NCBI GenBank assembly: GCA_041567895.1
Contig: JBFGAX010000002.1
Span: 26,314 to 90,313, forward strand
Length of the DNA: 64,000 nucleotides
Reading direction: 5' to 3'
From: JABDOU01 sp041567895
GTDB taxonomy: Bacteria > Actinomycetota > Acidimicrobiia > Spongiisociales > SHLN01
In this document: positions 16,831-25,308 of the stretch, in pieces
Numbering within the stretch: position 1 is the first letter of the stretch
How the letters are laid out: each line of letters begins with the position of its first letter
The notes under the pieces: generated by a model
Told to the model about the DNA's origin: nothing
The model's database searches: none
What the model saw: only the letters and a program-made list of their open reading frames with translations
Position numbers and translations under genes: made by a program

Positions 16831-18387
16831 TCAGTCGAGGAGCTGCTGGACCTCGTCGGACAGCTGGTCGATCGTGAACGGCTTGGCGAGTACCGACGCA
16901 AACCCGGCCGCAATGCATTCGTCGATCGAAACGTGATCGACGCGACCCGTGGCAGCGAGGGCCGGTGTATCGGTTTGAGCACGTATTCGTTTCGCGAAAT
17001 CGATTCCATCCATGTCCGGAAGTCCGAGGTCGGAGATGATGAGGTCGAACCTCCGAACCGAAATTGCATCAAGAGCTTCAGTAGCGCTGCCGACCGCTAT
17101 GACCGAGTAGTCGAGCTGTTCCAACATGTGGACCGTGACCCGCCGGTTCACATCATCGTCCTCGACCACGAGGACCGAGCGACGTGGTTGCTGCTCACGC
17201 AGCCAGTGGCGTGTGATGAGCTGGGTGACACCGCTGCGAGCGGCATTGATCGCCGCGGACAACTCATCGTTACTGATCGGGCGGGTCAGATAGCCGGAAA
17301 CACCGAGCTCGGTGCTACGGGCCGCATCGCCTCGCTGGCCGGTGGTCGTGACAATGATCACCGGGTTGTCGGGATTGTCGGATCGGATTGATTCGATGTC
17401 GTTGAAGTCGATGTGGTCGAGGTCGACGATGATGACGTCATCTGCGGCCAGAGCTTCTGCAACGGGGGTGAGGTCAAGGCCAGCCACGAGGTCTGCCACA
17501 CTCCCGGGACCGGGGTGAGAGGGCACGACGACTGCCCGGACCGCGGCGGCCACGTCTGCGAACTCGAACTCGGCCGATGCGCGCGTTGCGAACTCCACGA
17601 CCATGGTGAACGTCGAACCCCGTCCCAATGTCGAGGTAACGGTGAGCCTGCCGCCCATGAGATCGGCGAGTTGGCTGCAAATCGCGAGTCCGAGACCCGT
17701 CCCGCCATGGGTACGCGTTGTCGAGTCGGCTGCTTGTTCGTATGGGTCGAAAATCGCTTCGAGACGATCCGCCGGGATACCGGCACCCGTGTCCACCACG
17801 TCGATGCGGATGGTGGCACGGTCGGGCGCGGCAGACACCACGCCGATACGGACGACGACAGAGCCCTGATCAGTGAATTTGATGGCGTTGCCCACGAGGT
17901 TGATGAGGATCTGACGCAGCCTTCCGGGGTCCCCGATGACCAGGTCGGGCACACCAATTTTGATGTCGGAGGCGAGATAGATGTCCTTTTCCGTGGCGAG
18001 CGGGCGAAGGATGGACAACACCTGGCCTACCGCATCTGTTATGTCAAAGGGCACCGCTTCGAGTCGCATGCCATCTGCGTCGAGTTTCGAGAGGTCGAGG
18101 ATGTCGTTGATGAGCGTCAGCAACTCGTCGCTCGCCTGCTTGGAGACCTCCAACATCTCTCGTTGCATGTCAGTCGGGTCCGTGTCGAGCAACAGGTCGA
18201 TCATGCCGAGGATGGCCGACATCGGCGTCCTCAGCTCGTGAGACAGGTGAGCAAGAAGCATCGTGCGTCGGTTGGCGTCTTCTGCCTGCTCTTCGATTGC
18301 ATGTTCGAGCGTGTCGATGTGCGCAGCCATCGATTCCATCGAGGCGAAAGCCGGTCGCTCTTCATGTACGTGTTCAGGGAGGCCCAT
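16831..18387 (-). CDS. soluble hybrid sensor histidine kinase with two receiver-like domains
   Basis: The 518-aa protein has no membrane helix. A coiled-coil-like N-terminus leads into a HisKA domain (phospho-His about residue 50 in LAHLSHELRTP), then HATPase_c motifs (NLVGNAIKFTD, DTGAGIP, GGTGLGLAI). A degenerate receiver (about 285-385) keeps VIIVDLD but lacks the N-terminal acidic pair. A complete receiver follows (VLVVEDDDVNRR, phospho-Asp about 453 in ISDLGLPDMDG, Lys in AKPF). It would sense a cytoplasmic signal and relay phosphate internally. No separate output regulator is adjacent. Confidence 0.93.
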   Translation of the reverse strand: MGLPEHVHEERPAFASMESMAAHIDTLEHAIEEQAEDANRRTMLLAHLSHELRTPMSAILGMIDLLLDTDPTDMQREMLEVSKQASDELLTLINDILDLSKLDADGMRLEAVPFDITDAVGQVLSILRPLATEKDIYLASDIKIGVPDLVIGDPGRLRQILINLVGNAIKFTDQGSVVVRIGVVSAAPDRATIRIDVVDTGAGIPADRLEAIFDPYEQAADSTTRTHGGTGLGLAICSQLADLMGGRLTVTSTLGRGSTFTMVVEFATRASAEFEFADVAAAVRAVVVPSHPGPGSVADLVAGLDLTPVAEALAADDVIIVDLDHIDFNDIESIRSDNPDNPVIIVTTTGQRGDAARSTELGVSGYLTRPISNDELSAAINAARSGVTQLITRHWLREQQPRRSVLVVEDDDVNRRVTVHMLEQLDYSVIAVGSATEALDAISVRRFDLIISDLGLPDMDGIDFAKRIRAQTDTPALAATGRVDHVSIDECIAAGFASVLAKPFTIDQLSDEVQQLLD

Positions 18388-18513
18388 CGCCTAGATATCG
18401 GCACGAATGCTCTCCGAGTACAGGAGAAATGCCGCTCCCTGCGTTTGAGCGCACGCGTCTGCAGATGGCTACAGTTTGGCGCCGACACCATGTGAAGTGA
18501 GAAAGGACCGTGA

Positions 18514-19080
18514 ATGGGTCTCATCGAATTCGTAAAGGCCGCTGGCCGAAAGATCGGCATTGGGGACGACGAGGAGGACAAGAAAGCCGAAGCAGCCGCC
18601 GCCCAGCGGGCTCGCCAGGCCGAGGCCAATGCGAGGGAGGCCGCTTCTGACAGAGCGGAGGCTGAGGCCAAGGAAGAGGCGACCGCAGATCGCGTCGAGC
18701 AGCTGAACCGACAGAAGGACATCATGGACTTCGTCAAGAAGTTCGATTTTGACGTCAAGAACTTCGGTTTGCAGCTCAATGACGACATCGCCGTCGTGAC
18801 CGGAGAGGCTGCCACGCAAATCGATCGCGAGAAAGCCGTGCTCGTAGTCGGCAATCACGAGGGCATCGCGGCGGTCGACGATCGTATGACGGTCGCCGAC
18901 CCTGCAGAAGAGTCGAAGTTTCACACGGTCGTCAAGGGCGATACGCTCTCAAAAATCGCCAAGTCGTATTACGGCGACGCGATGAAGTACCCCGAGATCT
19001 TTGATGCGAATCGCCCGATGCTCAAGGATCCCGACCTGATCTATCCCGGACAGGTTCTTCGCATTCCAGCTCTCGACTGA
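18514..19080 (+). CDS. BON + LysM domain protein (YgaU/Kbp-like)
   Basis: After a short N-terminus (GLIEFVKAAGRKIGIGDDEED) the 188-aa product has an Ala/Glu/Arg-rich helix (about 20-65), a BON-like region (DFVKKFDFDVKNFGLQLNDDIAVVTGEA) and a C-terminal LysM motif (FHTVVKGDTLSKIAKSYYGD ... DLIYPGQVLRIP). This order matches E. coli YgaU/Kbp, a cytoplasmic potassium-binding protein, except for the inserted charged helix. There is no signal peptide, which fits Kbp rather than a cell-wall LysM protein. Divergent from the kinase. Confidence 0.88.
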   Translation: MGLIEFVKAAGRKIGIGDDEEDKKAEAAAAQRARQAEANAREAASDRAEAEAKEEATADRVEQLNRQKDIMDFVKKFDFDVKNFGLQLNDDIAVVTGEAATQIDREKAVLVVGNHEGIAAVDDRMTVADPAEESKFHTVVKGDTLSKIAKSYYGDAMKYPEIFDANRPMLKDPDLIYPGQVLRIPALD

Positions 19081-19105
19081 CGCAAGCTTCCGACTGAGAT
19101 GGCTG

Positions 19106-19132
19106 CCGGGGTCGGGGTCAAACCGGCCCCGG
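19106..19132. terminator. possible hairpin terminator between convergent genes
   Basis: A 10-bp GC-rich stem (CCGGGGTCGG/CCGGCCCCGG, one G-U pair) with a 7-nt loop lies 25 nt after the LysM gene, in the 113-bp gap before the convergent secreted protein. It has no U-tract, so it is a weak terminator candidate. Confidence 0.4.
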
Positions 19133-19193
19133 GCGGGCTCTCAGGACTGCGATCAGTTCGACCGGTGGTCCCCATCCGTACCGGGTGGTCGGC

Positions 19194-21176
19194 TCAGGAC
19201 CGGAGATACTCCAGAATGAGGCGCTCTCCTTCTGAGCCCAGCGAGTTCAAAGCCGCCCAGCTTCCGCCGTTTGATCCACCGTTCAGGTGTTCTCCCCATT
19301 GCCATCGTTCGTTGTGACCGAAAACGATCGCAGACACACCGGCATTGTGAGCGGCCTGTACGTCGGCGAGAACGCTGCTCGCCGGAACCGGAGAACCCCC
19401 GGGTGGCGAGCACCAGCTCGGGCTGATGTTCTCATACCTGAGTTCCCCGGCATAAACCGGCTTCCAGGTTGACTGGACGACGGACGAGAGTTGTTGATAG
19501 GTCGTGTCGGCTCCCTGACAATGGCCGGTTTGGGGAGCGATGAAGTCGACCCACCATTCGTTGACGAATCGAAGGTGCCCGTCCTGGCCCGGGATGGCAG
19601 GCGGGTGGTAACCGACTTCTTGTGTGGCACCTGCCTCCCGCAGACCCGACACCATATTTGCCCAGATGGCGGGGTCTTCCTTGCTCCCGAAGTTGTCACC
19701 GCCCGCCACCCAATGGGCAATCGCGGGATGGTCACCGAAGAGCTCTCCGAGCTGTTTTCCGAGCGAGTATGAGTTATCTCGATTGAGGGCTCCATTGTTG
19801 ATGTAACGCTGCGCCCAGATCATGACGAAACCGACCTTCTGGTCATGCCGTTCTGCGGCATCGAGGATGCCTCGCATGTGCGCGGCATAGCCGGCATCGA
19901 GTGCAAACTGCTGGCCCCATCCTCCGGTCGCCACCCAATCTCCGTTGACGTTATAGCCATCGATTCCTGTGTTGATGTGATTGAAGTAACCGAGCCACGC
20001 TCCCGTGAATCCGGCCTCGGAGAGGTGCCGGAAGTAGGCATCGGCGTCATCGAGCGTCGCGAACGATGGAAGTTCCCACGCTGTGTCGTAGACCGGAACG
20101 ACGGTCTGGCCCGCTGAGGAAGCGGGTGTTCGGAAATTCCGGATCACCGTGGCGGATTTGATGCCTCGATCTCCGATCGCCCACATTTGGAGGCTGTAGT
20201 CGATCTCCGGTGCGAGTCCCCAGAGATCCCATGGACCCTCCTGGTCACCTTCGGGGGTTATGCGGCTGACGAGGGCTGTCCCCTGCCGAACCTCGAGTAC
20301 GAATCCGCCTCGAGCATCCGCCTGGCTCGTCCACTTGACCGTCACATGGTCGACCGACGGATCGATCCATTCGATATTCGGTTGGGAGGGGCGAACCGCG
20401 GGGTCAGGACTGTTGCTGGTGTCGCTCTTTGCGATAGTCCCGGCTACCGCGATTCCCGTCAACGTCGTCTCCCGGATCTCGGTGCTATTGGAGAATTCGA
20501 GGTGTATAGCGCCTCCGGACCTATAGACGCCGAGCTGGTCGGTTCCGTCTCGTTCCCAATCGCCGACAAGGAGTTGATCTCCGGGAACCCCGAAGTTTCT
20601 CGTGAGGATCGGGGGAGCGTCGTTGGTTCCGCCGGCGATAGCCACCCTGCCGGTCGCTGGATTCCACAACCCGACGGTGTCCGTGCCGTCTCCATCGAAG
20701 TCGCCGGCGACAGGTACGCCCGTCGCATCGCTGACGGTGAAGGAAAGGTCGGCGAAACCCTGGGTATTGGAATTGCGAAGATAAAACCGACTTTGTGACG
20801 GGCGAAACACGCCGACCGTATCCACTCCGTCACCGTTCCAGTCTCCACAGACTGGCGCGTCCTCGGGTATACCAAAGAAGATCTCCTTCTCGGCTACACC
20901 CTGGGTATTCGTGTTTCGCAGGTAGAGGAATCCGGAATGACGTCGATAGAGCCCAACCGTGTCTTCGCCGTCGCCGTCCCAGTCACACAGCATCGGAGAA
21001 TCTCCAGGATTTCCGAAGTAGAAGTCCTTGCCATCGTCGAACCGCCACCGGCCGGTCGACGCGTCGAAGAAGCCGAAACCGAGGCTTTCCTCGGCTGCAG
21101 CCTCCGCTGTGGGTATGACGCCGATCAAGGCGATGAGAGCGCCCGCCATTACAGAACGCCAAGAGAGTTTCAGCAT
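19194..21176 (-). CDS. secreted protein: FG-GAP-like repeats, Fn3-like domain, DUF4038/GH-like barrel
   Basis: From ATG 21176 the 660-aa product has a Sec signal peptide (SVMAGALIALIGVIPTAEAAA). Four ~50-aa repeats follow with calcium-type motifs DWDGDGEDTVGLYR, DWNGDGVDTVGVFR, DFDGDGTDTVGLW and DWERDGTDQLGVYR (about residues 35-240). A fibronectin type III-like stretch follows (about 265-350). The last ~300 residues resemble a DUF4038-type glycoside hydrolase barrel (GAWLGYFNHINTG, VGFVMIWAQRYI, HPAIAHWVAGGDN). It is probably a secreted or surface polysaccharide-acting enzyme; the specificity is not readable. Confidence 0.82.
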   Translation of the reverse strand: MLKLSWRSVMAGALIALIGVIPTAEAAAEESLGFGFFDASTGRWRFDDGKDFYFGNPGDSPMLCDWDGDGEDTVGLYRRHSGFLYLRNTNTQGVAEKEIFFGIPEDAPVCGDWNGDGVDTVGVFRPSQSRFYLRNSNTQGFADLSFTVSDATGVPVAGDFDGDGTDTVGLWNPATGRVAIAGGTNDAPPILTRNFGVPGDQLLVGDWERDGTDQLGVYRSGGAIHLEFSNSTEIRETTLTGIAVAGTIAKSDTSNSPDPAVRPSQPNIEWIDPSVDHVTVKWTSQADARGGFVLEVRQGTALVSRITPEGDQEGPWDLWGLAPEIDYSLQMWAIGDRGIKSATVIRNFRTPASSAGQTVVPVYDTAWELPSFATLDDADAYFRHLSEAGFTGAWLGYFNHINTGIDGYNVNGDWVATGGWGQQFALDAGYAAHMRGILDAAERHDQKVGFVMIWAQRYINNGALNRDNSYSLGKQLGELFGDHPAIAHWVAGGDNFGSKEDPAIWANMVSGLREAGATQEVGYHPPAIPGQDGHLRFVNEWWVDFIAPQTGHCQGADTTYQQLSSVVQSTWKPVYAGELRYENISPSWCSPPGGSPVPASSVLADVQAAHNAGVSAIVFGHNERWQWGEHLNGGSNGGSWAALNSLGSEGERLILEYLRS

Positions 21177-21311
21177 GAATTGGTTCCCTGGTGCCAGCCG
21201 CCGGGAAGTGTACACCCTGAGTAACGGATTCGCCACTGAAAGTGTTCGACGTCTCTGTTGTCGGGGGGGTCGGTGCTCACACGGGTTGAGCGCCTAGCCT
21301 GACCTCCAATT

Positions 21312-21404
21312 GGAGGCGTCCGAGCGCCTGGTGGGCTCCTCGGTCTTCAAAACCGATGAAGGGTTCTATGAGCCCTTGGCGGGTTCGATTCCCGTCCGCC
21401 TCCG
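21312..21404 (+). tRNA. selC: tRNA-Sec (anticodon TCA)
   Basis: The 93-nt sequence folds into a selenocysteine tRNA. The acceptor GGAGGCG pairs with CGCCTCC and leaves a G discriminator. The anticodon stem TCGGT/ACCGA holds loop CTTCAAA with anticodon TCA, which reads UGA. A long variable arm has the stem AAGGG/CCCTT, and the T-arm is GCGGG-TTCGATT-CCCGT. The long variable arm and extended acceptor/T helix are the marks of tRNA-Sec. CCA is not encoded. Its presence implies SelA, SelB and SelD elsewhere. The moeA start codon follows 2 nt after it. Confidence 0.95.
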
Positions 21405-21406
21405 CT

Positions 21407-22669
21407 ATGGAAGAACAATTGACCCCTTTGGAAGATGCGCAGCTGCAGGTGTTTGCGTCGCTTCCGCGGCTGGATTCCGAATCGGTCCCCCTCGCGGCTG
21501 CTAACGGGAGGGTGAGCACGGGCAGTGTCGTCACGCCCGAGGCGATACCGCCCTTCAGGAACTCGGCAATGGATGGGTATGCCGTGATCGCAAAGGATCT
21601 CGCGGACGCCCCTGTTTCACTCGAGGTCATCGCAGGCGTGGCGGCCGGCAACGTAACGGCGGTCGATATACGTCCCGGCACTGCGATCAAAATCATGACG
21701 GGTGCTCCCGTCCCGGACGGCGCCGACTCGGTGGTGCCGGTCGAGCTCACCTCGGTCGATGCCGGTCGGGTCATTATTCATGAGGCCGTCGCGTCCGGCA
21801 ATGCGATCCGGCAAGCCGGCAGTGACCTGTCGCTCGGAACCACCGTTCTGCAGCCGGGTGTCATGCTCACGCCATATCACCTCGGGGTTCTGGCATCCAT
21901 CGGCCACACCGATGTTGTCGTATCGAGGCTCCCTACCGTGGCGATCATGTCGACCGGCAACGAAGTGATGTCGCCGCAGACCCGCGAGCTCGAACCGGGT
22001 CAGATTCGTGACAGCAACCGGACGGTGATGAGGGCCCTGCTCGAAGATCTCGGTGTCGACATTGTCGACTTTGGAATTCTCGCTGACGATCGCGACATTG
22101 TGGGACGCACACTCGCCAAAGCGGCCGCCGAAGCGGACGTCGTGGTCACGTCCGGGGGAGTGTCCATGGGGGAATTCGACTACGTCCGAGACGTCATGGC
22201 CGAGCTCGGCGCAGCCACGTCATGGAAAGTAGCGATGCAGCCTGCCAAGCCTTTCACGTTCGGAACAATCGACGGAACACCCGCGTTCGGGTTGCCGGGC
22301 AATCCGGTTTCGGTCTCGGTAGCGTTCGAGCAATTCCTGCGGCCTGGTCTTCTCAGCATGATGGGCGCCGATCGCATATTCCGACCGCGAGTTCTCGCTG
22401 TCGCCGGCACAGCCTTCACAACTGCAGTTGCCAAGACCGTGTTCTTGCGGGTCAGCCTCCGGCAAGAAGAAGGACGGCTCATGGCATCATTGTCCGGCGG
22501 TCAAAGCTCGCATCAGCTGGGGGCATTGGCCGATGCTGACGGTTTTGCGGTTGTCGAACGGGGCGTCGATGTGGTCCCGGAAGGTGCTCATGTCTGGGTG
22601 GAGCTGCACCGGGCACCTGCCCAGGTGACGTTGGCAGATCGCTGTCACCCCGACAATCACACTGGCTAG
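21407..22669 (+). CDS. moeA: molybdopterin molybdenumtransferase
   Basis: MoeA inserts molybdate into adenylylated molybdopterin to finish the molybdenum cofactor. Visible motifs are PPFRNSAMDGYAV, IMTGAPVPDGADSVV, TGNEV, GQIRDSN, SGGVSMGEFDYV and FGLPGNPVSVSV, in the order expected for a ~420-aa MoeA. I chose ATG 21407 (MEEQLTPLEDA); upstream in-frame ATGs lie inside the tRNA gene. Its closeness to selC is notable because many selenoproteins, such as formate dehydrogenases, are molybdenum enzymes. Confidence 0.95.
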   Translation: MEEQLTPLEDAQLQVFASLPRLDSESVPLAAANGRVSTGSVVTPEAIPPFRNSAMDGYAVIAKDLADAPVSLEVIAGVAAGNVTAVDIRPGTAIKIMTGAPVPDGADSVVPVELTSVDAGRVIIHEAVASGNAIRQAGSDLSLGTTVLQPGVMLTPYHLGVLASIGHTDVVVSRLPTVAIMSTGNEVMSPQTRELEPGQIRDSNRTVMRALLEDLGVDIVDFGILADDRDIVGRTLAKAAAEADVVVTSGGVSMGEFDYVRDVMAELGAATSWKVAMQPAKPFTFGTIDGTPAFGLPGNPVSVSVAFEQFLRPGLLSMMGADRIFRPRVLAVAGTAFTTAVAKTVFLRVSLRQEEGRLMASLSGGQSSHQLGALADADGFAVVERGVDVVPEGAHVWVELHRAPAQVTLADRCHPDNHTG

Positions 22670-22678
22670 CCTGCTGCT

Positions 22679-23344
22679 ATGGATTTCGGGGAAATGATCG
22701 GCGCCGGTCGTCGGGCCATGGGTTTCTCGCAGGATGAGCTCGCCGAGGTGCTCGATCGCGAACCGTCCGACGTCGCCGTTTGGGAGGCGGGACTGGAGGT
22801 TCCAAGCAGTCCGACGACTGTGATGGAGTTGGCGGCCGCTCTCAAAATCGATGCTGACGACCTCATGGAAGCGGCGGTGCGTGCAGACCTGCCGGACACG
22901 CTTGCCGATGGTCCGGATTCTGACCCTGAGGATGACGAAGGCGACAATGACACCGTGGCGGGTCCTATCGATGCGGACGTTCGGTTGGGTGACGACATCG
23001 ACGACGCCGACGACATCGACGACGACATCGACGACGACATCGACGACGACTACGACGCCGGCGGTGACGAACGGCAAGAGAGCGCGCTCAGCCGGCTGGG
23101 CGGCAGAGTGATGACCAGAACCGCACCGCCTTCGCCGAGCCAGGTTGCCGTGGCCCGTGCCCAGATGCCGGCCCCACCGCCGAGCTACATGGACGACGCT
23201 CAACTGATGCGGCTGTATCGACTCCGATTGATAGCCACCGCGGTTGTCGGCATCGTGATGCTCTGGCTGTTCTTCTGGGCGCTTGGCAACATGCTCGATG
23301 CGATTGGGGTTCTCTGGGGTTCGCTGCGACCTGGCGGTTCCTGA
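22679..23344 (+). CDS. XRE-type HTH protein with Asp-rich repeat and C-terminal membrane helix
   Basis: The 221-aa product has an N-terminal helix-turn-helix of the Cro/XRE type (IGAGRRAMGFSQDELAEVLDREPSDVAVWEAG, about residues 7-40). An acidic linker contains a DDID-type tandem repeat (about 105-127). A Pro-rich spacer and one membrane helix follow (about 185-205, VVGIVMLWLFFWALG). The architecture resembles RodZ-like HTH membrane proteins, but the order and acidic linker differ. It starts 9 nt after moeA and is probably cotranscribed. Function unknown. Confidence 0.82.
   Translation: MDFGEMIGAGRRAMGFSQDELAEVLDREPSDVAVWEAGLEVPSSPTTVMELAAALKIDADDLMEAAVRADLPDTLADGPDSDPEDDEGDNDTVAGPIDADVRLGDDIDDADDIDDDIDDDIDDDYDAGGDERQESALSRLGGRVMTRTAPPSPSQVAVARAQMPAPPPSYMDDAQLMRLYRLRLIATAVVGIVMLWLFFWALGNMLDAIGVLWGSLRPGGS
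22991..23059 (+). repeat. in-frame GACGACATC tandem repeat encoding Asp-rich linker
   Basis: Near-perfect 12-nt units (GACATCGACGAC and variants) encode the acidic DDID repeats of the XRE-type protein. Unit number may vary between strains by slipped-strand mispairing; because the unit is a multiple of three, the frame would be kept. Confidence 0.85.
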
Positions 23345-23352
23345 CCGACGCT

Positions 23353-24090
23353 TCACAAATCGAGGAGCGCCCTTCCGATCAACGAGACGGCGGCCAGGCT
23401 GGACATCACGAGGACTGGAGTGCGAAGACCGCGACGATCTATCTTCGATCGGGCCGGCCCGGCGATGGAGAAACCGAGGAACATTGGTGGCAGCATCGAG
23501 AGGCCGATGACGAGATCGCTGGTTCCGAATTCCCCTCCGAGTAATCGGAGCCCAATGCTGATGAGTGCGCCGATCAAAAAGACCATCCCGAGCTGAGATC
23601 TCGTCGTTTTTCCGGTTTCGTCTCTATACAGAAGAATGAGGGGCGGTCCACCGATCGACGATACGATGCTCGTGAATCCGGATGCGAAGCCAGCGAGACT
23701 CTCTGTTACGGGTGTCCGAACGATCGTGATATTGGTCGAGAGGATCGCAACGGCCAGCAGCACGATCACGCCGATCGAGATGTCTAGCCAGAATGCGGTT
23801 GCGAGACCGATCACCGCCAACCCGGCCAGGCCACCGACCGGTCTGCCGGCCAGTACGTACGCCACATCTTTGAGTTCCCCAAGGCGACCCCGCTCTCTGA
23901 TCACCGTGGCCGCCGATAGCACAGCCGTGATCACGAGTTGAGGATTAGGTGCCAGATCCGGGTGGATCAAGCTCATCAACGGCACTGCGAGGATGTTGAA
24001 CCCGAAGCCGATGGTCGCCTGAGTGAGCGCGGCGATCGCCACGACAATCCAGGCGAGCGTCAGCGCCCAGACCGGGATTTCGGCGATCAT
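23353..24090 (-). CDS. TauE/SafE family membrane permease
   Basis: The 245-aa product is almost entirely hydrophobic with about eight helices. It carries the family opening QATIGFGFNILAVPLMSLIHPDLAP and the internal-repeat motif FASGFTSIVSSIGGPPLILLYRDETGKTTRSQLGMVFLI. TauE/SafE proteins export sulfite, sulfoacetate or related organic anions. Substrate is not readable here. Convergent with the XRE-type gene, 8 bp between stop codons. Confidence 0.9.
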   Translation of the reverse strand: MIAEIPVWALTLAWIVVAIAALTQATIGFGFNILAVPLMSLIHPDLAPNPQLVITAVLSAATVIRERGRLGELKDVAYVLAGRPVGGLAGLAVIGLATAFWLDISIGVIVLLAVAILSTNITIVRTPVTESLAGFASGFTSIVSSIGGPPLILLYRDETGKTTRSQLGMVFLIGALISIGLRLLGGEFGTSDLVIGLSMLPPMFLGFSIAGPARSKIDRRGLRTPVLVMSSLAAVSLIGRALLDL

Positions 24091-24220
24091 TTGGAGGTTT
24101 CTGTTTCACGACGCGGGCCTGAATTGCCACCCGGACCCACGCCAGACACCGTAATTTCACTAGGGATTTGGGCAGTAGGTAGCATCGTCACAGACCAGAG
24201 CCAGAGGTGCAGGTATTCGG

Positions 24221-25300
24221 GTGAAGCGTAGGTTCCAACAAATTGATCGGATGAACCCGTCCCCGTCTCTTGCGCGCCCTTCTATGTTGATGCGACTCGC
24301 ACCACTTGGCCTCCTCGTGGTTCTCTTGCTCTCGTCGTGCTCCGACAATTTGCCGCGCAGCACGCTCAACCCTGTTGGGGAGAACGCTCAAACCATCGAC
24401 GACCTTTTCCGGCTGACCCTTGCCATTGCTGCCGTGTTTTTCGTGGGAGTAAACGGTGCCGTGGTCTATGCGGCCATTCGGTATCGGGCTCGCAAGAACG
24501 ATGACACCGAGCCAAAGCAGATCCATGGCAATGACACGCTTGAAATCACGTGGACGGTCATCCCGGCGCTGATCCTGGCGGTGATCGCGGTGCCGACGGT
24601 ACGCACCATTTTCGAACTCGCAGAAGAGCCACCTAACGCTCTGCAGGTAGAGGTGATCGGGCACCAGTGGTGGTGGGAGTATCGGTATCCCGAGCTCGGT
24701 GTTGTCACAGCCAACGAGCTATGGATCCCCACCGACCAGCCCGTCTTCTTGTCCATGACGACCGACGACGAAGACGTCATTCACTCGTTCTGGATTCCGA
24801 ACCTGAATGGCAAGCGTGACGTGGTCCCGGGACGCGTGAATACCCTGACCATCTCGGCGCCTGAACCAGGTGTGTACCTCGGCCAGTGTGCTGAGTTCTG
24901 TGGCCTTTCTCATGCGCGGATGCGGATGACGGTACATGCTGCCGAACCGGCTGATTTCGATGCATGGGTCGATCAGCAGCTGGCACCTGGCGACGTGGAC
25001 GAGGACAGTGCAGGGTGGGGTCTTTTTCTGGACAAAGGTTGTTCTGCCTGTCACGCCATCGGTGGGACGATTGCCCAAGGCGGTGGACTGAATCCGGGAC
25101 CCGACCTCACCCATATTGGAAGCAGGAGTACCTTCGCCGGCGCGAGTTTTGAACTCACCACGGAGAACCTGAAGGCCTGGCTTCGAAACCCGTCCGACCT
25201 CAAACCGATGGAGCCCGATTCCAACCGTGGTATGCCGAACCTCGGCCTCAACGAAGACGAGATTGACACCCTGGTCGCGTTTCTGCAAGATCTGAAGTAG
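24221..25300 (+). CDS. ctaC: cytochrome c oxidase subunit II with fused cytochrome c domain
   Basis: The lipoprotein-type signal (APLGLLVVLLLSSC) and two membrane helices are followed by the CuA domain. CuA ligands are in CAEFCGLSHARM (about Cys223, Cys227, His231, Met234), and HQWWWEY is the electron-entry aromatic patch. A C-terminal cytochrome c domain carries CSACH (about 274-278) and a later Met in RGMPNLG, the caa3-type arrangement. It takes electrons from cytochrome c into subunit I. GTG 24221 is the longest start; ATG 24251 or 24284 are possible. Confidence 0.95.
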   Translation: MKRRFQQIDRMNPSPSLARPSMLMRLAPLGLLVVLLLSSCSDNLPRSTLNPVGENAQTIDDLFRLTLAIAAVFFVGVNGAVVYAAIRYRARKNDDTEPKQIHGNDTLEITWTVIPALILAVIAVPTVRTIFELAEEPPNALQVEVIGHQWWWEYRYPELGVVTANELWIPTDQPVFLSMTTDDEDVIHSFWIPNLNGKRDVVPGRVNTLTISAPEPGVYLGQCAEFCGLSHARMRMTVHAAEPADFDAWVDQQLAPGDVDEDSAGWGLFLDKGCSACHAIGGTIAQGGGLNPGPDLTHIGSRSTFAGASFELTTENLKAWLRNPSDLKPMEPDSNRGMPNLGLNEDEIDTLVAFLQDLK

Positions 25301-25308
25301 GAGAGACA

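Noticed and set aside
22991..23059. CRISPR-like array
   Set aside because: Units are 12 nt with no spacers and are in frame within a protein gene.
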